From Pezicula radicicola (Eukaryota; Ascomycota; Leotiomycetes; Helotiales; Dermateaceae), in contig PDUO01000012.1 in assembly GCA_003008705.1 (NCBI GenBank), forward strand, positions 1,038,673 through 1,102,672: 64,000 bases of DNA. The letters are read 5' to 3'. The translations under genes and the position numbers were made by a program. Below, piece by piece: positions 12,486 through 22,153 of this stretch; position 1 is the first letter of the stretch, and the number at the start of each line of letters is the position of its first letter. The notes below the pieces were generated by a model, which did not search any database, had not been told where the DNA came from, and saw nothing but the letters and a program-made list of their open reading frames with translations.

Positions 12486-13310
12486 ATGGCGCCTCCCCAC
12501 TTCCCCCAAGGCATGACCTTACACTCGATCGGTTATGCAGCTCTCAAATTTCCAAAGTTAGCCCCAGAACTCGAAGTCCCACTCGGAAATCAGATTGGAG
12601 TTCTCCAGCGCATTGGGTCTAACGACCAAGACCACATGATAGCTCAGATTGCCTCGCAATACCTCCCAGCCCTCCTCGAATATCAGTGCAGCGATGACCC
12701 TCACTTGAAAGATCCAACCTCACCGCAATACTATTTCTCCACAGCCATGTGCCTTCTGAACTTTCTGACCACCAGTCCCGATGTCTGCATTCGCGTCGCC
12801 AAACATCCCACGCTCCTCCACGACACAATCGAGAAACTGCTCGATCCCGACCTAGAGACCAAAATGCGAGCGTGTGATCGATCCGGAATCCCACCTCCGT
12901 TTGCACCTGCTACTTTCGAAGACGACTTTGGTAGTGTGCTACAGTTCTTGTCCACGATTTTATTATACCCAGATCACCTTGAGGAACTGCACCCACGGAT
13001 CAAGGATCTAATACCGAAACTACGAACTTGGGGCAAGACATATAAGAATAGTCGTGTTAAGACCATCGCGAATGCTTCGAACCGATTGATCACGCAGATT
13101 CAGGGAATGGATCCAACGTTGATAGCTCAGATGAGGGATATGCAGGCTTCGAGTTTGGTGTGTGGGTGTACGGCGTGTGGTAAGCGAAAAGACTTGACTG
13201 CGTGTGCAGCTTGTAGGATTCAACGGTACTGCAGTAGAGAACATCAAAAGCAGGATTGGAAGTATCATAAGCATATTTGCAATAAGGGGTTGGTAGAAGA
13301 GGCTGAATGA
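12486..13310 (+). CDS. MYND-type zinc finger protein
   Basis: Single exon of 274 aa starting at ATG 12486, which sits in a good context (ACACCATGG). The C-terminus (about residues 227-267) is a MYND finger: CGCTACGKRKDLTACAAC, then RIQRYCSREHQKQDWKYH and HKHIC, giving the C-x2-C / C-x2-C / C-x3-C-like / H-x3-C ligand series. MYND fingers bind proline-rich partner peptides. The remaining N-terminal part looks helical (FSTAMCLLNFLTTSP, FGSVLQFLSTILLYP) and I do not recognise it. Many fungal proteins of this size have only this one assignable domain, so the specific role is unknown. Confidence 0.85.
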   Translation: MAPPHFPQGMTLHSIGYAALKFPKLAPELEVPLGNQIGVLQRIGSNDQDHMIAQIASQYLPALLEYQCSDDPHLKDPTSPQYYFSTAMCLLNFLTTSPDVCIRVAKHPTLLHDTIEKLLDPDLETKMRACDRSGIPPPFAPATFEDDFGSVLQFLSTILLYPDHLEELHPRIKDLIPKLRTWGKTYKNSRVKTIANASNRLITQIQGMDPTLIAQMRDMQASSLVCGCTACGKRKDLTACAACRIQRYCSREHQKQDWKYHKHICNKGLVEEAE

Positions 13311-14773
13311 GTGTTCTCAGTCTGTCATAGACTCAAATCGAAGCCTGACTTTCTGGGGGAGTTTTACGTCGCCAGCTTAAAAGTTTAAACGTTTGCCTTT
13401 TTTTTCAGTTCCCTTGAACTCTTCTATGATTTCAGTTCTCGGCACAATATATATACTAGTTAACGTTCGAAGTGCTCGCATCTGTTAATTATTTACTTTT
13501 CCTCCCTTACCTACCCCGCAATCTAGCTATTAGTCTTTGAAATTTATAATCTTACTGTATGTACTAGTTTATAAAAGTTAATGTAACTAATTATTAGTTA
13601 ATAAAAAAACTACTTATTTATATATATAATAATATATTAAATTTTTACTTTTTTAATACTTAAGTTAATATAATTATTTATTTTTTATACGTTTTTTTAA
13701 TTTTATAGTGCATAAGTTACCTCCGTCTTGTGAAGACGACGATTTGCTTATACCCCCTATACAATTCAGATCAGACGATGACAAAGAGCAGTTGCCCTAT
13801 AGTCAATACAGTGTAGCTTAAACTTAGTTTTAGAAGACGCGCTAGGTTGTTATTCATAAGAAGCGTGAGATAAAGCCCTATTTCTAGCTAGGCCGTAAAT
13901 GCAAGAAGTCGGATCCCTCTCATCGAAATCCTACGTGTTACCTATACAAATCGGATGCTCTACCACAGCTCTTAATCATTGATTTTTCACCTCCTCTACC
14001 TCGTCGGCTCTTTGCTACCTGTTTTGGCGCTTCAATTGGTACCCCTCTCTACCTTGCAACACTCTTACTCTCACTCTCGTGCAACTTATCAATACGAACC
14101 ACATACAATTAGAGGCAATGGGATGGGTTAATAGAACTAAGTTCAATAAGGGCAAGGATAATACAGGGAAGTAAATGGTAATATAGGAAGGGAAATTAAC
14201 ACAGGTTATAGAATGAGGGATATTGGGATAACAGGTCGAAATTAATGTCGATTAGGAATTGCAACTAATAGCGGTCTAGTATAGCAATCGCTATTGTCGG
14301 CTATATTAAAGTTACCCTAGTGTTGGAATATATTTGATATAAATATTCGACATAATTCTAGCACGCGCTGGGCTAATCAGAGCCCACGGTCGCTTGCGCC
14401 ACTAGCCCAAACGGGACTAGTCTTTATTGATGGATTTGTATAATTAGACTACAATTCCACTTAGTAGTTAGAGAATCGAACTAATCTTACTATAACACAG
14501 CACAGTACGTGAGATCCACTAGTTTGCCAGTTGTTATTAGATTGGGAATCCATTTGGTTTCTAATAAACCGACAGTTAATTTACTAGTAATAATACCCCC
14601 AAGGAAATAATTTTCTTTCTAGTCATACCTCCTTCTAAGGAGCAGAGAGGCTCTAGAACGGACTAACTAGTAGCCAACGATTATAAATCTAACTATTGAA
14701 ACCCTCTTCTGAATCTGGCGATTTATAGACCTTCTAGGACGTTATACGGTCCTAAAACCTCGACAGAGTCTCT
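13311..14773. other. Intergenic, with AT-rich island and mobile-element debris
   Basis: 13560-13710 is an AT-rich island like the one at the left end. 13720-14770 is mixed-composition sequence without a usable frame. It includes the LTR-like segment at 14321 and looks like decayed transposable-element DNA. Confidence 0.5.
14321..14499 (+). mobile_element. Possible solo LTR, Ty1/copia-like
   Basis: Begins TGTTGGAATA and ends ATAACACA (TG...CA ends), about 179 bp. Downstream at about 14530 is TTGTTATTAGATTGGG, which resembles a mutated tRNA-Met primer-binding site. I see no second LTR, no coding remnant and no clear target duplication (CCTAG before, GCACA after). The right boundary is uncertain. 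Confidence 0.35.
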
Positions 14774-15665
14774 CTAGGTAGAGGGCGTGTTTAATCCCAC
14801 GAACACTACTAGAACAGCCGCATACGCTGCTGTACTCGCTAGTACATCCGACTCCTTTTCTAGAAACCAAGACATTCCAAATCCAAAGAAGACAATGGCA
14901 ATAGTAGTCGACGCCAGCGCCGTACGAAGCTCATTATGCAGAGCCATCAACCACATAGGACCTAGCAGGAACACGCCGCTAAGAGCAGCTGTTCGTAGTC
15001 TCCTGTAAAAGCCTTTCGTTGCTAGCTTTCTGTTGCTCGCGTTGCGAGTACCGCCTATGGTGGATGTGTCGTCGTCGCCCCGCCATTTCTGAGTTGACTG
15101 GACGATAGAGAACAGGCCGTCTCGGAATTCTCGTGGTACGCTTTCCATGGCGCATTGGATGACGCGGTGATCGATCCAGTACTCCCCGGTGGCCAAGAAG
15201 GGATCTCTTTCCCGCTTACTACATGCGGTCATGTAGTCGTAATCCTGGCATGCTTTAACTGCATTGACGTGATCAGCGAGGCTCACATTGAATACTCAAA
15301 ATACTGGAGGGAAATACTGGAGAGAAATGCTTACTATACTGTTGAAGTGTTTCCTCCCACTGTGCAGTCTCTTCAGAAGTGAAGCACATGTCAACAGCAT
15401 CCTTGACTAATTTGCATTGTAGCTTGCGCATCCGCATATGTTGCAACTGTGCAAAATTGACTCTGAACCGACGGGATGACCAGGTGTCAGCCCTGGTGCT
15501 CGGATTTTCGGCATCTCTTGTTTTGCTTTTCTTCGTTTCTGGACCTTTGAGCTCAAGAACAAAGTTGTTCTTGTGATGACCGAGCACCCATTTGGTAGGA
15601 TTGAAGTCGCGACGAGTGGACTGAGTAGGTGTGTTTGATCCTGGGGAATTGGGTTGAGTGGCCAA
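14774..15665 (-). CDS. DUF6594 family membrane protein, 5' end damaged or misassigned
   Basis: Fungal DUF6594 proteins have a charged N-terminal part and C-terminal transmembrane helices; their function is not established. Exon A (from 15665 downwards) gives RRFRVNFAQLQHMRMRKLQ and TAQWEETLQQY. Exon B (to 14774) gives ACQDYDYMTACSKRERDPFL, STIGGTR, FLLGPMWLMALHNELRTAL and STAAYAAVLVVFVGLN, which match the family pattern closely. The connecting intron lies around 15320-15280. A GTAAGC donor exists, but the acceptor is non-ideal, so the exact junction is uncertain. Exon A has no in-frame ATG before the family core: a TAG precedes it at 15666. A possible N-terminus with ATG (15757) lies in another frame. 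A frameshift or an unseen upstream exon is possible. Confidence 0.65.
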
Positions 15666-15757
15666 CTAGGAGCTCCTTGTGGTCGCGGCATCCGAGGCGT
15701 TCGACTTCTTCCCTGTGGAATAGAGCGCTTCGTATTCTCTAGCTCAATGTTCTGCAT

Positions 15758-16247
15758 TTCATCTAGGAGTGATTCTCTTTTGCTCCTTTTGTGTCTAAAC
15801 TAGGAAGTGTATTGATGTTAACAAATTTGAGAATTAAAAAAACATCTGAAAAGTGCTCACAGAGGCACTGGACTATTGAGCTTCAGCGCATAAGAATGTT
15901 TTGGCCAATATACTCAGTCTTAAAAAGTGTTGGGCGAGGTGCCATCCGCACACAACTTTGTGTCTCGCGACCCGCGCGCCTTTCATAGCCAGCCTTTCTG
16001 GTGAGCCTAAGAGGGCGATGCTAGCGTATCACTCTAGCTGACTCAACCCTACTTGCTTCACGCCTCCAAGAAGGCTGCGACATCACAGGAAATAGAAAGG
16101 AGATGCAAATCGTATCATTGTGAATTAAGCAGAGGCTGGCCTAACTGGCCTTGCTAGTTGACCATGCTAGGGGCCCGCCCAGCGGCTTACAGTATCCGCC
16201 ATTAGCAACATTCATTAGACCCATCTTTAATATAAGAAGGCTCAGTC
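15758..16247. other. Intergenic stretch
   Basis: About 0.5 kb between the DUF6594 gene and the unrecognised ORF to its right, which point away from each other. No gene or clear regulatory motif seen. Confidence 0.5.
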
Positions 16248-16406
16248 GTGGAAGAACTGCTCAGATCAATTCCTTTTATTACCAAGCAAGCAAAAGACAT
16301 CCTCGGCAACAGTAGCAGTCAGGTAAAGTACCCAATCTTTTTCGTCCTTTTACCTGGGATCGGAGTACTTCTCACACTCAGCGCAGTCAAATCCAATTCA
16401 ACGTAC

Positions 16407-17255
16407 ATGGCGGTTTATCTACATTGTCTCTACTCTGTGCCAGCCCATAGGTCGGCGAAGAAGGGCAATGTCAAGATCGACTTGCGGACGAAGGAAAGGG
16501 CTCTTGCGTTCTTGGAGAAGTGCCCATCAGCGAGAAGCGATGATACAGAACCGAGCTCCGTCCTTCTAGAAGCCTTTGCAGATCTGCAATGTATACGACC
16601 AAGCACGATAGAAAAATATGTTCTTGTATTCCATCTGCTCAACGCTAAAGCAGCTCGTGACTGGTGCAAAAAGACGGTCGTGGGCACAATAGGTGGATGC
16701 AGACATGAAGTCCGTCTGAAGTTGAAATGGGACGAAGATGAACTGGATCACAGCTTGGGCATGAAGATCCCAATCTTTCCCCCGCCAGTGTCGGATTCCT
16801 CTCCCCCTCTGTCACCGTGCTGCGAGAGCTCTGAAGATTTGCGCACTATCCAACAGTGGAGAGCGAACGCCAAGAGATCTCCTTCTCACCAACTGCGGTC
16901 TGCACCTCTGCCTTCTCCATCTCGGGTTGAACCATGGAGGCCGTCTTCCCCACGGAGAGCTGACCGTTTCCCCTCTTTACCAACGGAGCCCGAACGCCCT
17001 CCGCCTCTACCGAAGGAGTTTTTTCTGCCGCAGGGAGCCTCCCCCGTTTGCCCTACACCCATCATTGCACGTCCCTATCCTTATAGACGGAGGATCAAAC
17101 CCGTTCCTTCTCCGCTACGGAATTCCAAGTGCTTGAGCAACACGGGTAGGGCGACAAGAAGCGAGGTCTCTGTCAATAACAATTGGTTACCGATCAAGAG
17201 AGGTAAAGCAGGAGAGCTTCTAGACGTTGATGACGACATTAACATCGCTCTCTAG
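16407..17255 (+). CDS. Unrecognised protein with proline-rich C-terminus
   Basis: An open frame of 282 aa from ATG 16407 (context ACATGG). The frame runs open a further 53 codons upstream, without another ATG. A GGTAAAGTACCC donor-like word at 16322 and CACTCAG at about 16380 would allow an upstream intron. The first half is a compact, mixed-charge region (KIDLRTKERALAFLEKCPSA, EKYVLVFHLLNAKAARDW). The second half is rich in Pro, Ser and Arg (PPPVSDSSPPLSP, PERPPPLPKEFF) and probably disordered. I do not recognise the family. Length and codon use suggest it may be expressed, but it could be a relic. Confidence 0.4.
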   Translation: MAVYLHCLYSVPAHRSAKKGNVKIDLRTKERALAFLEKCPSARSDDTEPSSVLLEAFADLQCIRPSTIEKYVLVFHLLNAKAARDWCKKTVVGTIGGCRHEVRLKLKWDEDELDHSLGMKIPIFPPPVSDSSPPLSPCCESSEDLRTIQQWRANAKRSPSHQLRSAPLPSPSRVEPWRPSSPRRADRFPSLPTEPERPPPLPKEFFLPQGASPVCPTPIIARPYPYRRRIKPVPSPLRNSKCLSNTGRATRSEVSVNNNWLPIKRGKAGELLDVDDDINIAL

Positions 17256-18295
17256 GGAAAAAGCCCCAAGCGGGGTAGAGATGGAGATGAGCTGCAGATG
17301 AGAGGTAGATTAGTGTAGAGCTATCCGGGAGTGAAGAGCATTTAATTAGGCACAGGTAGGTATATTCGTACTTACGGCTCTTTAAGGAAGAACTAGAAAG
17401 CAAGGGGCGTAAAGAGACTAATCTTATACTATAGGGTAGAACTTATTAAAGTTTAATAAGGTGTATAAGATACCTAGTCTGATTTCCTTTAGATTTAATA
17501 TACTTTAAATTATAAAGTAAAAATAAAAAAAAAGTATTAGTTAATATTTATAAAGGTTCTTTATATAATAATAATATATATTAGTAATATAAAATATTTA
17601 GTATATTAAGGACTTTCTAATAATTAAAGAGAAATAAAAGAGTTTATAAGGTAAATACTAAAAGACTAAACTAATAATAAACTATAAAGATATAAAACAC
17701 TTATTACCTTTTGAAAGTCCTAGTCGGTGTACAAAGGCTAGCCTTTTGAAAGGCAATAAGTGGGTATACCTGTGGTGGGTATACCTGTGGTGGAAATGAC
17801 TCGCAGCCTAAGCAAATTTAGTAGTAATTACCTATTAAGTAAGCTTTAGTCCCTCACTGAGTCACCCTTACTTTATCGCTTACGTTTCTTTAATGGTAAA
17901 ATAAGAGCATCTGCCCTATGAAACCTAAGGTTTATGTATAAAAAAGCGGACGGGATTCACAATTCTCCTTAGTCTAGTCTATGGTCGCATGTGGTAGTTA
18001 GTCTTTTATTTTTGAAATATAAAGAATCTATTTGCTTTAATTTTGCCTTCCAACACCTCAAAAGCTTAAATATACGTTTAGAAAATTTTCTCGGTACGAC
18101 AGAGTATAGAACCAGGAGCACCACTAATAAAACGAGCTGTGATACTAGGTCTATGAGAACTTTCTTTATTAGGGTAAGTTAAAAAGAGTCACTAGAATCT
18201 CTGTGAAGAATATTTCCTAACTACTTTCTATCAACTAATCAATAAAAGTACCCATAAAAACATATAAGATTTAAAGGGACATTGATGTTGCAATA
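17256..18295. other. Intergenic, AT-rich with a short tandem duplication
   Basis: 17400-17700 is AT-rich. 17761-17790 holds two perfect copies of the 15-mer TGGGTATACCTGTGG. No coding feature seen. Confidence 0.55.
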
Positions 18296-20157
18296 TTAAA
18301 ATGATCCCCAATAATGTTTATCATAATCTCCTCGGGGCCTCCACAGAGCTTCCGGGGTGTATACAGGTATTGGATCAGAGGCTGTACGAGACCTGAGGTT
18401 AGTCGCATGAAGATCCATCTCATAGAAAGTGATAGGGGCAAGAGACGTACTTCCCCAGCCAGTACTAGCCGCGATCCAAGACGGTGCTATTGGCTCCGTC
18501 CAGCCTGTCGGAGCTGCTGTGATAGTATATGCACTCGTATACGCTGTTGGTGTTGCTCCTACAGGGAGAACCTTAAGACCATCATTCGGGCCATAGACAT
18601 CATCTCCCTTGCCATAAAAGTTACTAATCTGGTTTACAACGGGACCACCAGACTCTGTCCACACTGAAGTATCCTCAATTGTAATATTTGCGGCCCCAGT
18701 GAGGTCATTAGCAATGAGATAGAGGGCAGGTTTTTCAGTAGCGTTGATCGGTGATTTTCCAGGCAAGGCGCCATCGATAATAGAGCCTGTTGCCATTGGA
18801 TATTAATCTCTTATATTTCTCCTAGAAAGAAAGACATAGGTACCTGAAAAGTTCCTAAATGTTATATTCGAGAGGAAAACAGCTCCTGTGTCTGGTGTAG
18901 ACACAAATTGCCAATACTGATTTACAGAAATACCAGATAAAGAGGCTTTAGATCGAAAATTCTCCCACGTTACGTTTGTGACATAGCCAGAGCCACCTGG
19001 GTAGGTTTTGATGAAAGATATCTCACTGGCAGCAAGGACAGAAATATTTCGAGCGTGCTAAGATATATAAGTAAATGTTTCTCAAAAATTACTGGCAACG
19101 AGAAGAGTTTCCCCTTACTATATTAGAGATTTCTGCAGAGACGTTCAAACTTCCAATCGATATACCAGAACCAACTCTGTTGCATACCAAATTTTCAACA
19201 AGAGCGTGATGAGATGGGCTTTTAATAGATACGCATTCGTCGCGGTTTGTGACCTAATAAGAATCTTAGCTAGAAACTAAGCAAGGTTTTCTAGTAAGGT
19301 TGTGGACAAACTTCGTTGTCATGGATGTAATAATTAGTTCCGATTGCGTCGATTCCATCAAAAGAGCCTAGGTTAGCTCCTCGGATTGTGAGATGATATA
19401 CTTCGATGTTTATTCCAAAATCAAATACAAAATGGAATTTTGGACTATCAATAAGTAGGAGATCGTGAATAGTGCTGTTTATTGGTGAGATTAGGCGCAC
19501 CAACCGTGGGCGGACGGTACTAAATAACTAGTAAGCATATTTATCTGTCAATGTTCCATTACTAGTGGCACATACTTGTTGAGATTGCGGTAGATATATC
19601 CTTGACCCTGAATGGCACCTCGACCATTCTCAGAGTAAAACTCAAAGTCAATAGCTATATTTGTTTAGTAGGCTGGAGAACTTCAGAGAATTGGGTATTC
19701 TTTACTTACCATTGACGATAACAATGACATTTAGCAGAAATTGGCCATCCCCTTCGCCATTGATTGTGCCATTTAGTGCGTCAACACCAGCAAACCCCTG
19801 AAGTATTGTCTGTCTTGGGACATCCCATTGGCCGTTATATGCGGCTGTAATTAGACCATCGAGTTGAAATGCCCAATTTGTCCCGTTGATCAGTTGAAGA
19901 GGTTGTTTAAGGAGAAAGTTCCCTTGAGGTACGATCAATCGACTTCCAGCGTGGGGTTTAACACATTGTTCAAATGCTAACGCGACGGCGGGAGCAACAT
20001 CGTTTTTGTTGTCCGCTACTGCTCCATAGTCTAGAATATTGCATTCATGCTTCTTTTCGTGGAGAGGAGTTGTTACTCCAACGGGACCAATAAGTTGGGC
20101 ATAGGCAGAAGTTAATAAAATAAATAATGCTAGGAACAGAGTTGGAGAGGGAAACAT
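18296..20157 (-). CDS. GH28 rhamnogalacturonan hydrolase, secreted
   Basis: Predicted endo-enzyme that cleaves the alternating galacturonate-rhamnose backbone of pectic rhamnogalacturonan-I outside the cell. Six exons: 20157-19710, 19654-19576, 19519-19312, 19253-19119, 19057-18844 and 18786-18296; 524 aa with all phases closing. Residues 1-20 are a signal peptide (LFLALFILLTSAYAQ). The family pattern includes NGTINGEGDGQF, GIDAIGTNYYIHDNEV followed by TNRDECVSIKSP (the acidic residues of the active-site cleft), and NRVGSGISIGSL. These are rhamnogalacturonase-type rather than polygalacturonase-type motifs, since the GHG/RIK pair is absent. The parallel beta-helix continues to about residue 430, and the C-terminal tail is S/T/P-rich. 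It is divergently paired with an acetylesterase for the same polymer. Confidence 0.87.
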
Positions 20158-21132
20158 CTTGATTTTGCAGAAGTGATGTGCTTGTAAGTCTGGGTTGGTT
20201 CGGGAGTTTCAACCACTTTCATAGTGATAGATATTGAGGTCTTTCATTTAAGGTCGATAGTAGCTATTTGTACTTGAATTAAATGAATAATCCTACTTGA
20301 ACACCCGATATCGCATGCAATTAACACATGTATTACAGAGCAATATTGAATTCGTCTCCACCAACTCATACACAAATGCAGGCGGTAAGCAGTAGAGGAA
20401 GGTAGCAGTGCACAGGTATGGCATAGACATACCTAGATTATTCGTTTGTTAAGGGAGAATGTGTGTATTATCCCACAGTTTCTTCATTAAATGAGGCTGT
20501 CTAGAGTGGGGGAGGAAGCCCGCGAGGCACAGGTAGAACTCGCAGGAATCTCGAATTTTTCCATACTTGCTCGCTTAAGACGCCATTAACCCATGTAAAT
20601 GACGACTTTGTGGCTGTTAATTAACTGCTATTAGTATTTACACAAATCATTTGGGTCACTTCGCCTATAGCCTCATACAAGAATTCAAATCTATCCTAGC
20701 AATAGAGACAAAAATCTGATCGGAGAATCTAGTAGATCTTTCTTATACTTGTCAGAGTACTTATCAGATAAAGCGAAAACTTTTTGAGTTGCACTATATA
20801 AGAATATATTTATCCGGCGGATAAAAAGATATCAGCCTATTAGAAGGTTTTTGGGGATTAAATGCCTTAAATTACCACTAGAAATTCCTATTATCTTACT
20901 ATATACCTTGATATTATTCTTTAGGCTAATACAAAATGCCAGAGCATCTTTGACCATTGCGGGGATACATTTCATCATTACAAGGCGTTTTTATATTGAT
21001 GAGACAAAATATCTGATAAGAACTCCAAATACAAAAGCGGAATTGCCTAGCTCTGAGCTCATACGATTGCTTATTTTTCGTTAAACATTGTCCCTAATGT
21101 TCTCGCTGTTTGTATCCTTTGACCAAAACAAA
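20158..21132. promoter_or_regulatory. Shared divergent promoter of the rhamnogalacturonan pair
   Basis: About 975 bp separate the two start codons, so the two secreted enzymes can be co-regulated from one region. It holds the palindrome at 20809-20825 and a TATA-like CTATATAAG at about 20793, which lies on the acetylesterase side. A short frame at 20851-21084 shows no features and is not called. Confidence 0.55.
20809..20825. promoter_or_regulatory. Perfect 17-bp palindrome with CCG-N-CGG core
   Basis: TTTATCCGGCGGATAAA: two 8-bp arms, exact reverse complements around one central G. Paired CGG triplets are the typical target of fungal Zn(II)2Cys6 regulators. It lies 308 bp before the acetylesterase start and about 650 bp before the rhamnogalacturonase start. 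Which factor binds is unknown; a rhamnose or pectin regulator would fit. Confidence 0.55.
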
Positions 21133-22153
21133 ATGAAGCATATCCCGTCAACGTCAAGTCTTCTTTTTGGTTTTGCAATTTTAGAAATCCTTAGCGGCCA
21201 CATCCATTCAGCTCTAGCGTTCCCACGCATTATATCTGACAAGGCAAGAACTCCTACAGTATATATTGCTGGTGATAGTTTGACCATTGGAGGGCCAGTA
21301 GGTACGGATGGCTGGGGTAACTATTTGGCATATAGCCTCGACCCTAATGCAATCTTCGTTAACAATTCTGCAATCGCTGGAGAAAGTGCCAGAAGATATA
21401 CGAGAGAAGGACATTTCGCAGCTATTGCTGAAGTTGTCGAGTTTGGTGATTGGGTCATTATTGAGTTTGGACATAATGATGCTGGACCTGTTTATCCGGC
21501 TAGTCAGGACAATGGGCGGGGAGATTGTCCAGGTGCAGGTATATTCCACTTCTCATATTTGTGAAGCACTATACTACAAGACAACTCTAACAGCCAAGTT
21601 TATAGGAGATGAGATATGTCCTACAGTTTACAAGTATATAACATCTCTTCCTTCTTCTATGATTGCCGAGTATATCTGCTGATTTCTCAATGCTAGCAAT
21701 GTAACAGAGATAGTCCAAACCTTTCCGACCTATCTCAAAGCAGCTGCAAGATCATACCTCTCCAAAGGAGCACGCGTTGTTATTGCATCACCAACACCCA
21801 ACAACCCATGGGAGACCGGTAACTTTACGTGGGGTGCCGGCCGCTTTGCCTGGTATGCATGGCTCTCGGTTCAGGAACTAGGCGGTCCTAAAGCAGGAGT
21901 TTATTATGTCCCACATGGAGCATATGCTGCACAGGCACTAAAGAACCTTGGGCCAGTGGTAGCTGATGCTAATTATCCCGTCGATCATGGACACATATCG
22001 CCTTATCTTGCTAGTATAATTGCACACGCTTTTGTCCTAGGCTTAAAGTGTGGTACAAGTCCTTTTCAAGATTTTGTTATCAATGCTACGGCAAGGGTCG
22101 AGGGAAGTATTTTGGGGACTTGTTTACTAGCAAATGAGACTTTGCCGATATAG
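21133..22153 (+). CDS. CE12 rhamnogalacturonan acetylesterase (SGNH hydrolase), secreted
   Basis: Predicted to remove acetyl groups from rhamnogalacturonan-I so the backbone hydrolase can act. Three exons, 21133-21538, 21606-21633 (only 28 nt) and 21697-22153, give 296 aa with closing phases. A signal peptide of about 30 residues comes first. SGNH blocks: GDSL (nucleophile Ser, VYIAGDSLTIGG), a Gly in the DGWGNYL / NNSAIAGESAR region, the Asn of IIEFGHND, and the YPVDHGHISP block with the catalytic Asp and His. The tiny middle exon restores GDEICPTVY, expected in this family. ATG 21133 (AACAAAATGAAG) is preferred because the signal peptide starts there; an in-frame ATG at 21097 would add 12 residues. 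Confidence 0.88.
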
